A DNA stretch of 64,000 nucleotides from Infirmifilum lucidum (GTDB lineage: Archaea; Thermoproteota; Thermoprotei; Thermofilales; Thermofilaceae). The stretch is from assembly GCF_014876775.1 (NCBI RefSeq), contig NZ_CP062310.1:186001-250000 (forward strand). The letters run 5' to 3'. The notes under the pieces are model-generated. The model was not told the origin of the DNA and made no database searches. It was given only the letters and a program-made list of their open reading frames with translations. This document shows positions 24,853-33,596 of this stretch, piece after piece (the first letter of the stretch is position 1; each line of letters begins with the position of its first letter). The position numbers and the translations under genes were made by a program.

Positions 24853-25389
24853 TCAGCGTGATAGGAGGAATATGAGCACCGAGGAGAGCAGCAGTGTGAG
24901 TGCGAGTGCGAGCAGGGGCTTAAGCCTTGAAGACTCTACCCGGGCCACGTGGTAAACCGTAACTGGGGCTCTCTGGGCTGTCCTAGGGGTAAGCTCCTCC
25001 CGCAGAATGTTGGCAACAGAGGGTCTCTCTGTCTGCTGCACGTTGGGGTATACCTTGAATATGACGTCGAGGACGTCGCTCCTAGTGCCGTGGAGCTCGC
25101 CTCTCGTGACACGCCTGGGGTCGACTCCTAGCTCCACCAGCTTGTCCCTAAGAAGGGAAGCAACGTAGTCCTTCAGCTCGCCCTGCCTGTCGGGGAACAG
25201 CTTGTAGCCCTCGTCCAGCATCACCCTCGCGAGCCAGGCCGTCCTCACCACGAGTTTCGACTCCTCGTACGCGAGTATGTGCTCGCCATACCTCCTGAAC
25301 CACTCCTCGAAGTCCCTGAGCTCTCCCTGAACCCTGGGCGCCTCCAGTAGCTTCTCGAAAACCGCAGACACTCTTAAACAGGGTTTCAT
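24853..25389 (-). CDS. Tail-anchored membrane protein of unknown function
   Basis: 178 residues: a charged helical body (about 1-150) and one C-terminal TM segment (LLALALTLLLSSVLIFLL), so it is probably a tail-anchored cytoplasmic protein. Family not recognised. It is divergent from the small gene at 25449. Confidence 0.6.
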   Translation of the reverse strand: MKPCLRVSAVFEKLLEAPRVQGELRDFEEWFRRYGEHILAYEESKLVVRTAWLARVMLDEGYKLFPDRQGELKDYVASLLRDKLVELGVDPRRVTRGELHGTRSDVLDVIFKVYPNVQQTERPSVANILREELTPRTAQRAPVTVYHVARVESSRLKPLLALALTLLLSSVLIFLLSR

Positions 25390-25416
25390 GGCTCAAAAAG
25401 TTTCCGCCCAGCCCGA

Positions 25417-25429
25417 CAATTTTTAAAGC
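25417..25429 (+). promoter_or_regulatory. TATA box of the small gene at 25449
   Basis: ACAATTTTTAAAG, about 25 nt upstream of GTG 25449. Confidence 0.4.
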
Positions 25430-25448
25430 AGTGAAAGCTCTTTTACAC

Positions 25449-25658
25449 GTGTCCGGGAGGCCTGACCTGGAGAAGCTCCTCGCCGAGAACCTGAGGCACG
25501 CTGTGTGGGAGGCTGAGAGGGTTCTAGAGCTGGGCGAGAAGTGGTTCGAGATGCGGGACGAGTGGTCCCGTAGGGGCTGGGAGGCTACGTGGTGTTTCCT
25601 CGAGGAGAACCCCACGGTTAGGGACGCTCTACTAAAGGAGCTGAGAGACAAGCCTTAG
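25449..25658 (+). CDS. Small helical protein of unknown function
   Basis: 69 residues, acidic and helical (LEKLLAENLRHAVWEAERVL). The GTG at 25449 is chosen because the TATA box at 25417-25429 lies about 25 nt before it, as expected for a leaderless message; the GTG at 25431 would fall too close. It overlaps the convergent nucleotidyltransferase-like gene by 27 bp. Confidence 0.55.
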   Translation: MSGRPDLEKLLAENLRHAVWEAERVLELGEKWFEMRDEWSRRGWEATWCFLEENPTVRDALLKELRDKP

Positions 25659-26258
25659 CTTGTCCTCTACTCCAAGGCGGCGTGAGAGGCTCAGGAGCTC
25701 GCTCTCGTTTACTATAGGCCTTAGAATCCTGTAGATGAAGGCAGAGTCCTCTAGATCCTTCCTGCTACCTAGGTACAGCTTGTAGGCTATAGCCATCTCG
25801 GGGGGCGAGACTCTAATAGTTCGCCCGGCCAGCTCTACCCTCATCGAGCGGGAGAGTGTGTACTCGTCGTAGAAGTCGCTGCTCAGCTTTACCTCTACAT
25901 TGGGGATGATAGCTCCCTTGTAAAACCTCACTCTTAAACCTCTGGCCAGGTAGTCCCTATAGAGTACCTCCACTCCATCGGGTATGCTGCCTTGTATAGC
26001 GCGGTACCCGTAGGTTGCGAGCACGTGCACCAGGTTCCTGAAAGCCTCGGCGTCCGCCCTGATTACCACGTCTACGTCTTCTGTTCTCCTCGCCCTCCCC
26101 AGCAGGATCGCTATATACCCCCCGACTAAAACATATTCTACCGGAGCGTCCTCGCATATCCTCGAGAAATCTATTGCAAGCTCGTCTTCGGGCGTGAGCG
26201 TCCTTTTAGCTATCTTGAGAACTCCTTTCTCGTACTCGATGTTCTCTGCTAGCTTCAT
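25632..26258 (-). CDS. Nucleotidyltransferase-fold protein
   Basis: 208 residues with the nucleotidyltransferase start motif LVGGYIAILLGRARRTEDVDVV (GG, then DxD), and later EVKLSSDFYDEY and PPEMAIAYKLYLGSRKDLED, which resemble AbiEii/DUF6036-type proteins. These are often toxin or defence factors, but no AbiEi partner is adjacent. Start ATG 26258. Confidence 0.65.
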   Translation of the reverse strand: MKLAENIEYEKGVLKIAKRTLTPEDELAIDFSRICEDAPVEYVLVGGYIAILLGRARRTEDVDVVIRADAEAFRNLVHVLATYGYRAIQGSIPDGVEVLYRDYLARGLRVRFYKGAIIPNVEVKLSSDFYDEYTLSRSMRVELAGRTIRVSPPEMAIAYKLYLGSRKDLEDSAFIYRILRPIVNESELLSLSRRLGVEDKLRLVSQLL

Positions 26259-26361
26259 CAGGCACTACTCTGCCCAGTGACTTAAATACATAAAACTTGT
26301 CCCTCTAGAGCCTCACAGCTCCTGGGAGAACAGCCCGAACCACTTAAGGTGCTCGGGGGCA

Positions 26362-27147
26362 CTATAGGGCAGAGTCCAGGAATAGCATCAAGTAGAAGCC
26401 CACGAGGAAGCCGAGCGTTATCTTGAGCGGGGGCTCGTCCTCCCTGTACACCTCTGGCACGGCCTCCTTGAGCGTGACGTACAGCATCGCCCCGCCTGAG
26501 AAGCTCATCCCCAGCGGCAGTAGCCAGTGGGCGGCTGTGAAGAGCAGGGCGCCTGCAACCGCTAGCAGTGTCTCGCTGAGCCCGCTCAGTACACCCACCA
26601 GGAAGCCCTGCCTCCTGCCCTTGATCGCCGACACTGGCAGGGCTACTGCCAGGCCCTCCGGGATGTCCTGCAGGCCTATCGCGATTGCTGTCGCCAGCCC
26701 CACCGGGATTGAGTACGCTATTGAAGTCCCGACTGCTAGGCCCTCGGGGAGGTTGTGTATTATTACGGCGAGTGCTATGAGCCAGGCCTTCTTGAGAAGC
26801 CTCCTGGCCGAGGGCGGGCCCTCGTAGCCCCTGAGCAGGTGCTCGTGCGGGACGAGCCTGTCGGCCAGGTGTATGGCTACTACGCCGAGGGCTATCCCCA
26901 CGGCTACGACGGCGAACCCTGCTAGCTGTATCGCGGGGAGTATGAGGCTCGTGAAGCTCGCCACCAGCATGACCCCAGAGGCGAAGGCCAGGGCTAGCGT
27001 GAGGTCTACGTCGCCCTCACGGTAGAGGTATACTGCCAGGGAGCCGAGGCTCGTAGTGCCTGCTACGAGTAGACCGGCGTAGAGGCTTGCGAGGAAGACA
27101 CTCCCCCCTGTTAGGCTCTCGAAGAGCGAGACGAGCCACTCGGTCAC
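26362..27147 (-). CDS. ZIP family metal transporter
   Basis: 261 residues, eight TM helices, with the two ZIP metal motifs HNLPEG (TM4) and QDIPEG (TM5) and a cytoplasmic His-containing loop (PHEHLL) between TM3 and TM4. The GufA/ZupT-like subgroup takes up zinc and other divalent metals. It stands alone between convergent and divergent genes. Confidence 0.85.
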   Translation of the reverse strand: MTEWLVSLFESLTGGSVFLASLYAGLLVAGTTSLGSLAVYLYREGDVDLTLALAFASGVMLVASFTSLILPAIQLAGFAVVAVGIALGVVAIHLADRLVPHEHLLRGYEGPPSARRLLKKAWLIALAVIIHNLPEGLAVGTSIAYSIPVGLATAIAIGLQDIPEGLAVALPVSAIKGRRQGFLVGVLSGLSETLLAVAGALLFTAAHWLLPLGMSFSGGAMLYVTLKEAVPEVYREDEPPLKITLGFLVGFYLMLFLDSAL

Positions 27148-27251
27148 ACTGCTTCAACAGGCCATAGAAGAAAAACTTTTAGTTGGTCTCTTGAGGAACG
27201 AGTCCCAGAAAAATTGATATCTGAGAATACAATAATTATCAGAGAACGGGC

Positions 27252-27494
27252 ATGTCTGAGATTAAGGTACGGGTGTCGAAAAAGTTCACTCTATACATTC
27301 CGAGGGCAGTAGCAGAGGCCGCCGGCGTGAGGGAAGGGGATGTGCTGAGAGTTAGAGTCGAAGGCTCTAGGATTATCCTGGAGCCGGCGCTGGATCCCTT
27401 TGACATCGCTCTCAGGGGCCCGAAGTTCGCTAGAGTGACCTTCGAGGAGTTTGAGAGGGAGTCCGAGGAGATGCAGAGTGAGCTCTTCGGCTAG
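27252..27494 (+). CDS. vapB: AbrB/SpoVT-type antitoxin
   Basis: 80 residues. The N-terminal swapped-hairpin AbrB domain (VRVSKKFTLYIPRAVAEAAG, then VREGDVLRV) is followed by an acidic tail that would mask the toxin. ATG 27252. It overlaps the PIN toxin gene by 17 bp. Confidence 0.8.
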   Translation: MSEIKVRVSKKFTLYIPRAVAEAAGVREGDVLRVRVEGSRIILEPALDPFDIALRGPKFARVTFEEFERESEEMQSELFG

Positions 27495-27936
27495 GCTTAG
27501 GATACTCCTGGACTCTACATACATCCTCCCTATACTCGGCGTGGGAGTCGAGGGAATAGAGGACGCCTTGAACACTCTGAGAGAGCTCAGAAGAGGGAGA
27601 AAAGCCACCTTTTACTACACAGCGTTCAACATCCTGGAGGCGCTGGGAAAAGTTGCCAGGCTAGGGTACAACCTGGAAACCGTATCCACGGGGCTGTCCC
27701 TCATAGAGGAGGAATTTGAGCAGGCTAGCCCCAGCACCCCCGGTTACCTGAAGGCCCTCGAGCTGAGGAGGAGGGGCTTTAGGGACTTAATAGACTTATT
27801 ACTCTACGCTACGGCGGCTACGCAGAACCTCTTGTTCCTCACGAGAGACCGGGACTTGATCAGCTTCCTGGAGAAGAACGGGGAAGACACGGGAGTTATC
27901 CTGTACGAGGAGGACTTCTTGAGAGCGTTCCGCTGA
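27478..27936 (+). CDS. vapC: VapC-type PIN-domain toxin
   Basis: 152 residues with PIN landmarks: the first Asp in ILLDSTYILPILG, a Glu in NILEALGK, DLIDLLLYATA, and a Thr-Arg-Asp end (FLTRDRDLISFL). It is predicted to cleave RNA and be held inactive by the AbrB partner. GTG 27478 has a GGAG ribosome site inside vapB; the longer frame from 27451 is less likely. Confidence 0.8.
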   Translation: MSSSARLRILLDSTYILPILGVGVEGIEDALNTLRELRRGRKATFYYTAFNILEALGKVARLGYNLETVSTGLSLIEEEFEQASPSTPGYLKALELRRRGFRDLIDLLLYATAATQNLLFLTRDRDLISFLEKNGEDTGVILYEEDFLRAFR

Positions 27937-28008
27937 GCTATAGGAGGCTTGGAGGATCCCGTTTTGCCTCAGGGTTAAGCATTTATCTGGACTAGTGTTG
28001 ATTCGGTT

Positions 28009-28293
28009 GTGGCTGTCCTTGCAGTATTAAGAGTGTCGGGCATTGGCTGCGCGAGTTGCGTGGCGCCGGCTAAGGAGCACTTCCTCAGAGCCCCTGGCGT
28101 CAGGGCCGTACATGTCCTGGGCAGCAGAGTTTACCTGGTTCTGGAGGACGGCTTGAGCCTCGAGAAGCTACTAGCGCAAAGCAGAGTAGAGGACTTCTAC
28201 AATGTTAGGGTTGAGTCCGCCGAGGCTGTGGCAAGCGTGGAGGAAGCCCTGGAAAGGATTAAGAGAGCCGACAGGTTAAAGCTTGTAGTCTAG
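28009..28293 (+). CDS. HMA-domain metal-binding protein
   Basis: 94 residues: a ferredoxin-like HMA fold with the metal site GCASC near residue 14, as in CopZ and in the N-terminal domains of copper ATPases. No metal ATPase lies near it. GTG 28009 is preceded by a weak AT-rich promoter. Confidence 0.7.
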   Translation: MAVLAVLRVSGIGCASCVAPAKEHFLRAPGVRAVHVLGSRVYLVLEDGLSLEKLLAQSRVEDFYNVRVESAEAVASVEEALERIKRADRLKLVV

Positions 28294-28321
28294 GCCAGAG
28301 CCCTGCTTCAGCCACACCCTT

Positions 28322-29275
28322 TTACTCGGTGCTTTTGGAAACACTAGTGTCTACCTCCCGGAGGAATTCCTCTAGGTGCTTTGCCGGCACTCTAGCGCCT
28401 GCAGCCTTGCGGTGCCCTCCCCCGTGGCCGCCGTACTTAGGCGCTACGCGCCTTAGCAGGGAGTTCAGGTCAACGCCTTCATCCCTCGCGCGTAGGCTCA
28501 TTACTGCCAGGTCTCTTCTCAGCTCCACTGCGACGCCGACCCTCCTGCCAGAGACCACGCTGGCGTAGAGCGCCATCGTGCCGAGGGGTGCCCCGGGATC
28601 CACGACGTAGGCTATGTTACTCAGCGAGACTACTTTCTCCGGGAGTCTGCGCCTAGCCTCCTCGATCCTCCTAGCTTCCTGCCTAGCAGAGGCCACGAGA
28701 TACTCCATGCTCGAGGGCAGGCTGTTCTTCGCCAGCTCTGCTACGACCTCCCTCTTCCTCTCGTGCTCGCGTCTCAGGGCCTCGAGCCCCAGCGTGAGTA
28801 GGCCGGCCTCTAGATAGAGCGACCTAATATCCCATCTGCCTAGTGCCTCCCTGAACCAATCCGTGTCGATTGCATAGTCGCCTATCGCCCCGTAGAGGGC
28901 CACCCTTTCCATGTCCGGTGCGGGCTTGAAGTAGCGGAAGGCTAGCTCTGCCGTGGACGGGCCCTCCTCGTGAACCACCCTCACACCGAGCCTCTCCAAG
29001 CTCTCTAGCGCGCCGCTGGGCAGAGGGTGGTGGTCGACGTATACTGCTTCGCTATACCCCTTCAACTTCTCGGCTACCTGCACCCACGTCCTCTCATCCA
29101 GGGAGATGTCCAGGACTACTACTCTCCCAGCCCCCCGGCCGAACTCTTCCAGGTCTCCCAGCAACCCCACTGGGTGCGAGAAAACGACCCGACCCCCGTA
29201 CACAGAATATGCTATCGCGGCCGAAGCTACACCATCGCAGTCCCCGTGGGCGAATATTACGGTCTCCATCTCCAT
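28322..29275 (-). CDS. DHH-family phosphoesterase in the RuBisCO operon
   Basis: 317 residues with the DHH motifs: HGDCDGVASA at the start, VVLDISL, VDHHPLP, and the DHHA1-like end GGHGGGHRKAAG. These enzymes cleave nucleotides or oligonucleotides with two metals. The gene starts 6 bp after the RuBisCO stop, so the two are co-transcribed, and may act in nucleotide salvage feeding the archaeal RuBisCO pathway. The substrate is not deduced. The start is ATG 29275 or ATG 29269. Confidence 0.85.
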   Translation of the reverse strand: MEMETVIFAHGDCDGVASAAIAYSVYGGRVVFSHPVGLLGDLEEFGRGAGRVVVLDISLDERTWVQVAEKLKGYSEAVYVDHHPLPSGALESLERLGVRVVHEEGPSTAELAFRYFKPAPDMERVALYGAIGDYAIDTDWFREALGRWDIRSLYLEAGLLTLGLEALRREHERKREVVAELAKNSLPSSMEYLVASARQEARRIEEARRRLPEKVVSLSNIAYVVDPGAPLGTMALYASVVSGRRVGVAVELRRDLAVMSLRARDEGVDLNSLLRRVAPKYGGHGGGHRKAAGARVPAKHLEEFLREVDTSVSKSTE

Positions 29276-29281
29276 CGGGTT

Positions 29282-30613
29282 CTAAGCGGGCCTCACGAAG
29301 CCCCACTTCTCCAGGGCTCTCGCAAGCTCCCTGTGCGTCTTGGCGTACTCCCCTAGGTCTACCCCGCTGAGAGTCGCCTCTATGGCCTGGCGTACGGCTG
29401 ACGCGCCGGCGCGCGGGCCGTCAGGGTGCCCGACAACGCCTCCCCCGACCTGGATGACCAAGTCTATGCCCATCCGCCTTATAACTTCCGGTAGGGTTCC
29501 CGGGTGTAGCCCCCCGCTCGCCACCGGGAAAGCCGGCTTCATCCCGTTGAATGGTTGCCGCATGTGGAAGGTGTCTTCGGCGTCTGGGACGTAGGGGTCT
29601 TCCCTGAGCACGCGGGCATTGCGGACGACGTCTACGGCTTTAGCTTCTAGTTTGCCCACCTCGGGTGTGCCTACGTGTAACTGGTCTATGCCTATGACCC
29701 TGTAGAGCTTCGCCAGCGTGAACATCGAGATGCCGTGGTAGGGGTTCCTCGTGAAGGCGGCGTGCATCGCGCGGTGGCCGTGTATGGCTAGCCCGTGTTC
29801 TTCAGCGAGATCCCTGATGTAGTTGAGTACAGACCACCCTGTTATTACGACGTCTACCATGACGTAGGGGTTGCCGTAATCCGCTACGAGCTTGAGGCGG
29901 CGCTCCATCTCCCTCACGTCTGCAGTTATGTTGGCGAACCAGGCTTTCCTCTCGCCGGTCTCCCTCTCGGCCCTGTCTATAGCCCTCATTATGGCTCTAG
30001 CCCTCTCCTCGAACCTGCAGTAGCTGGGGCTTGCGAGGTTCTCGTCGTCTTTAACGTAGTCCATGCCGCCCACCAGGAGCTCGTAGGCCAGCCTCCCAAC
30101 TTCCTCAGGCGAGTAGCCGACCTTGGGCTTAGGCACTGTCCCCACGATCGGCCTCCCACTTACCTTCAGCGTCTCACGTACGCCGGCTATACCCTTGGAC
30201 GGGCCTTTGAAGTACTTTAGGAAGACAGGCGGCATGTATATGTCCTCCACTCTGAGCCCCTTAACCCTCTTCATCCCGAAGACGTTCCCTGCTACCGACG
30301 CTAGGAAGACTGGGAGGTTCCCCTCCTCGAAGAGCTCCACGGGGTACGCTACACGTACAATGTAGGAGCCGTCCCCCAAGCCGTGGAACTCGTAAGCCTT
30401 GCCCATTAACCTGTCTATGCGGTTCTGGTCGTACCACTGGTACAATATAGTCCAGGTTCCAACACTACTCTCGGCGGCGACCCCGCCGGCGGCGTCCTCG
30501 ACCGTGAAGTCTTCGGCGGGCATAACCCTAAACGTCATGACAACCTCCGAGTCCAGGTCTGGAGTATAACCCTTCTTAATGAAAGCCGGATACGGCTCAA
30601 AATCTTCGGGCAT
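29282..30613 (-). CDS. rbcL: Ribulose bisphosphate carboxylase, form III
   Basis: 443 residues. The catalytic parts are intact: GTVPKPKVG (Lys), the carbamylated lysine in GGMDYVKDDENL, HGHRAMHAA, GGLHPG and GGGVVGHPDGP. The length and sequence fit archaeal form III, used to convert ribulose 1,5-bisphosphate made from nucleoside phosphates into 3-phosphoglycerate. ATG 30613 is supported by a TATA box at 30644-30653 and a GTGGGAAG ribosome site; the longer frame to 30982 is not. No phosphoribulokinase is seen. Confidence 0.9.
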   Translation of the reverse strand: MPEDFEPYPAFIKKGYTPDLDSEVVMTFRVMPAEDFTVEDAAGGVAAESSVGTWTILYQWYDQNRIDRLMGKAYEFHGLGDGSYIVRVAYPVELFEEGNLPVFLASVAGNVFGMKRVKGLRVEDIYMPPVFLKYFKGPSKGIAGVRETLKVSGRPIVGTVPKPKVGYSPEEVGRLAYELLVGGMDYVKDDENLASPSYCRFEERARAIMRAIDRAERETGERKAWFANITADVREMERRLKLVADYGNPYVMVDVVITGWSVLNYIRDLAEEHGLAIHGHRAMHAAFTRNPYHGISMFTLAKLYRVIGIDQLHVGTPEVGKLEAKAVDVVRNARVLREDPYVPDAEDTFHMRQPFNGMKPAFPVASGGLHPGTLPEVIRRMGIDLVIQVGGGVVGHPDGPRAGASAVRQAIEATLSGVDLGEYAKTHRELARALEKWGFVRPA

Positions 30614-30643
30614 CTTCCCACGAGGTAGTATACGGGACGACTC

Positions 30644-30653
30644 AGTATAAAAA
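30644..30653 (-). promoter_or_regulatory. TATA box of the RuBisCO-DHH operon
   Basis: TTTTTATACT, 31-40 nt upstream of ATG 30613. Confidence 0.5.
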
Positions 30654-30665
30654 CCTTTTACTTGC

Positions 30666-30682
30666 CCCCGGCTTCGCCGGGG
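30666..30682 (-). terminator. GC-rich hairpin between small membrane gene and RuBisCO
   Basis: A perfect 7-bp stem (CCCCGGC / GCCGGGG) with a 3-nt loop, 33 nt past the stop of the small membrane gene and just upstream of the RuBisCO promoter. It could separate the two transcripts. A transposon-end hairpin is the alternative. Confidence 0.4.
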
Positions 30683-30714
30683 AGAGCCGTGGGATACCAT
30701 CTGTGGTTGTCTTC

Positions 30715-30930
30715 TCAGAGGCTTGTTCTCGCCGAGGCTACGCGCCTTGTAAGCGTAGACACGAGGTGCGTGACCAGCAGGGCTAACAGAACGGAGATTA
30801 ACATTACCGCTACCGCCGGGAGAATACGGTCTAGCCCGAGCACTGACGAGAGCAGAATGTATACTGGTTGTACTAGGAGTAGTGCCACTACAGCCCTGAC
30901 TAGCGACCTGCAGTAGGGGCAGCTCGGCAC
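30715..30930 (-). CDS. Small two-TM membrane protein with N-terminal CPYC
   Basis: 71 residues from GTG 30930: a CPYC motif at residues 4-7, then two TM segments (VVALLLVQPVYILLSSV and PAVAVMLISVLLALLV). The TATA-like GTATATAAGA at 30950-30959 lies about 25 nt before this GTG, so the longer frame from 30960 is unlikely. Function unknown. Confidence 0.5.
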   Translation of the reverse strand: MPSCPYCRSLVRAVVALLLVQPVYILLSSVLGLDRILPAVAVMLISVLLALLVTHLVSTLTRRVASARTSL

Positions 30931-31242
30931 AAGTAGAACACCCAGCGGTCTTATATACATCTACCGGGACTAGACCCGGCAAGCTCCGAGCCGCTTCGGG
31001 GAAAAGGGAAACCCAGAGCCCACCACCAAGTGCAGGTAGGTGCCCTCTGTAGTAAAAGCCATGTTATAGGCATCTCTAATCTCGCATGCCTTCTGACTCC
31101 ACTGAACCGCAGGCTAGGACTTCGTGTAGAGGGCACGCCCTCCTCTTTACACAGAAAGTTCGTCTTACCAGAAAAAGGTGCCACGAGTGATTTCACTCGC
31201 CTTAGCGAGGGAAAAGGCACTCTTTAGTCGTATTAGCGATGT
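30931..31242. ncRNA. Gene-free region with extensive base pairing, possible structured RNA
   Basis: 312 bp without a convincing gene. GTGCCCTCT (about 31041-31049) can pair with AGAGGGCAC (about 31127-31135). Farther on, GTGCC...GGCAC (about 31169-31211) encloses a CGAGTG/CACTCG hairpin and a CCT/AGG hairpin, a branched fold. It does not match RNase P, SRP RNA or tRNA landmarks. The strand is undetermined. Degenerate reading frames exist on both strands; a transposon remnant is the alternative. Confidence 0.35.
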
Positions 31243-32094
31243 CTAGAGCTTGCCGGCTCCGTACCTCATTGCCTCTCCGATGTACTTCTGCGTGAACACG
31301 TATACCGCTATTATGGGTATGGCGAACAGTATTGTCCTAGCGGCGAAGTCACTCCAAAAGATTGTCTGGCCTGTTGCTGTCTCGTAGACGTAGGCCGCGA
31401 GGGTTTCTATTCTGAGGAAGTTGGCTATGATGAACTCGCCCCACGCGCCCATGAAGGCGAAGAGCGCGATTACTACCATTGTAGGTTTTGAAGCCGGGAG
31501 GACGACGTCAAATATAACCTGCCTCCAGCTAGCCCCGTCTATGAAGGCAGACTCGTCTATCTCTCTCGGGAGGGCGTCCAAGTAGTTTTTAACCATCCAT
31601 GTCTGGAAGGGGACTGCACCGGCAGTGTAGACGGCTGCCAGTACCACGGGGTTCCCGATTACGGGTACGCCGACCTGGTTTAACTTTATGAGCATGATGT
31701 ATAGGGCTATCACTGCGGCGACTCCGAAGCCCCCGCCCACCTGGCTCAGCACGAGGTACGCTACTAGGACTAGATCCCTCCCCGGGAACTTGAAGCGCGA
31801 GAACGCGTATGCCGCTGGTGTGATGACAGAGAGGGCGAAGACTATGTTGATTATCGCGACCAGGAGGCTGAGAATAGCAGCGTTCACGAAGCGCGGGTCG
31901 CTTACGGCCTTTGAATAGTGCTCCAGAGATATCCCTGTAGCAAGTATCTGGGAGGGGTCTGTTATGATGATTTGCCCCCTCACGAGGCTCGTCAGGACTG
32001 CGTATAGAACCGGGTAGAGCATGATGAACACTATGAGTGCTGAGAGCGTTGTGAGGAGAATAGAGGCCACAAACCCGCCCCAGTACCTGGCCAT
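31243..32094 (-). CDS. Sugar ABC transporter permease, MalG-like
   Basis: 283 residues, six TM helices and the EAA loop (EIDESAFIDGASWRQVIFDV) that contacts the ATPase. ATG 32094 overlaps the MalF stop in a TAATG arrangement; the longer frame to 32139 is less likely. It completes a binding protein-MalF-MalG operon; the ATPase (MalK type) is not in the window and must be shared from elsewhere. The substrate is probably maltodextrin, from the flanking glucan enzymes. Confidence 0.85.
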   Translation of the reverse strand: MARYWGGFVASILLTTLSALIVFIMLYPVLYAVLTSLVRGQIIITDPSQILATGISLEHYSKAVSDPRFVNAAILSLLVAIINIVFALSVITPAAYAFSRFKFPGRDLVLVAYLVLSQVGGGFGVAAVIALYIMLIKLNQVGVPVIGNPVVLAAVYTAGAVPFQTWMVKNYLDALPREIDESAFIDGASWRQVIFDVVLPASKPTMVVIALFAFMGAWGEFIIANFLRIETLAAYVYETATGQTIFWSDFAARTILFAIPIIAVYVFTQKYIGEAMRYGAGKL

Positions 32095-33569
32095 TATGTA
32101 CCACCCGGTGACGTTCTCTTGTATATGAGGTAGTACCACGCGAGTGCGTAGACTAGCAGTATGAGTACTACCACGAGGTACGCCGCAGCCGAGAGGCCGT
32201 ACTGCTGGTCGAGGTAGGCTCTTTTATAGCCGAAGAGAACCATCATCTCGTTGACCGCGCCGGTCGTCCTCGAGAACCAGAGAAACTGGAGCTCTTTCGT
32301 CGGGCCACCGCCGTTTATGAGTAGGGGCACCATGAACGCCTGGAGCGAGGCGCCAGCTGTGAGTATGCTGGCGAAGAGTATCGGGCGTGAAGTTAGAGGC
32401 AACATTACGTCCTTGAAGCGCTGCCAGGCCGAGGCCCCGTCAACCATCGCCGACTCTATTAATTCTCTAGGTATAGACGATATAGCAGCCATAGTTACCG
32501 TCATTATGAAGGGATAGGCTAGCCACATCTCGACGATGTTGTACGCCAGGAAGGCATCCCACTCCCTAGTGTATATGCTAAAGTCTATACCCATGCTCGA
32601 CAGGTAGCTCGCTATCGGCCCGATCCCCGGTGCCATCATCATCCTCCAAGTCGTTACCGAGAGTAGGATGGGGATGGCCCACGGGACTAGAAGTGCAGCG
32701 CGCATAACTCTCCTACCGTATATCATTGGGCTTGAGAGGAGGAACGCCAGGAGTACTCCTACAGTGACTTTCAGCGGGACACTCGTGAAGACAAATAATA
32801 TAGTCTTGTAGATGGAGTACGGGAAGCGCGAGTCCGTGAAGAGGGTTTGGAAGTTCTTCAAGCCGATGAAGTGCATCGAGATCCTGTCTATCTCCTCGTC
32901 TAGGCCGGCGGTCGCCGAAGTCACGAAGAGGTTGTAGTCCCTCTCAATTTCCCTGAGTAGGGCCTGGCATTCTCGAAGCACGCTCAGAGCCTGGTCGATC
33001 TCCGGGACAACAGTTTCTCGTAGCTGTTTTATGTCGTTGTCCGAGACTACGAGTTTAAACCCCAGTATCCTGTCCAAGTCGCTCCAGACCCCTCCCTCTA
33101 TTAGCGAGACAGCTCTGTATAGGGTGTTGCCGAGGTTCCGGTAGTAGTAGAGGAACGTTGTGTTGCTCCTAACAATCGACGACGCGTAGGTGAGGGCTTC
33201 GTCCACGCGTCTTCTCAGCGACGAAAGCCTGCCCAGGGAGAAGTTCTGGGGGTTGGACGTTAAAATAAGGTTTCTCATCTCTGTTAGGAGGGAGGTAGCG
33301 TCGCCGAGGTACCTGTCAGCCTGGTATACCTGCTTTAGTATAGTGTCCTTATTCGAGGTCAAGTAGCTTGTGAGTGCGGCTTTCTGGGCGAGTAACTCTC
33401 TTACCCTGGGCTCTGAGGCTATATTGATGTTGTTCGCGTCGGTGAAGGCAATGAATACTGAATACATTATTGGCCACAGGGAGAAGAAGAGGTAGAGAGC
33501 TAGGCTTAAGAAAATCAACATGAATGCGACTTGAGTCGGGTATAGGCTTGAATCCTTCTTCCTAGGCAT
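32094..33569 (-). CDS. Sugar ABC transporter permease, MalF-like with large helical insert
   Basis: About 491 residues. TM1 (about 14-40) is followed by an insert of roughly 200 charged, helical residues (from about 50 to 240) before the permease core, as the P2 loop in MalF but with coiled-coil character. The core has the EAA loop (ELIESAMVDGASAWQRFKDV). ATG 33569 is taken; GTG 33581 is the alternative. It works with MalG and the binding protein upstream. Confidence 0.85.
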   Translation of the reverse strand: MPRKKDSSLYPTQVAFMLIFLSLALYLFFSLWPIMYSVFIAFTDANNINIASEPRVRELLAQKAALTSYLTSNKDTILKQVYQADRYLGDATSLLTEMRNLILTSNPQNFSLGRLSSLRRRVDEALTYASSIVRSNTTFLYYYRNLGNTLYRAVSLIEGGVWSDLDRILGFKLVVSDNDIKQLRETVVPEIDQALSVLRECQALLREIERDYNLFVTSATAGLDEEIDRISMHFIGLKNFQTLFTDSRFPYSIYKTILFVFTSVPLKVTVGVLLAFLLSSPMIYGRRVMRAALLVPWAIPILLSVTTWRMMMAPGIGPIASYLSSMGIDFSIYTREWDAFLAYNIVEMWLAYPFIMTVTMAAISSIPRELIESAMVDGASAWQRFKDVMLPLTSRPILFASILTAGASLQAFMVPLLINGGGPTKELQFLWFSRTTGAVNEMMVLFGYKRAYLDQQYGLSAAAYLVVVLILLVYALAWYYLIYKRTSPGGT

Positions 33570-33596
33570 TAGAAAAAACACCTCTTATTAAAAGGT

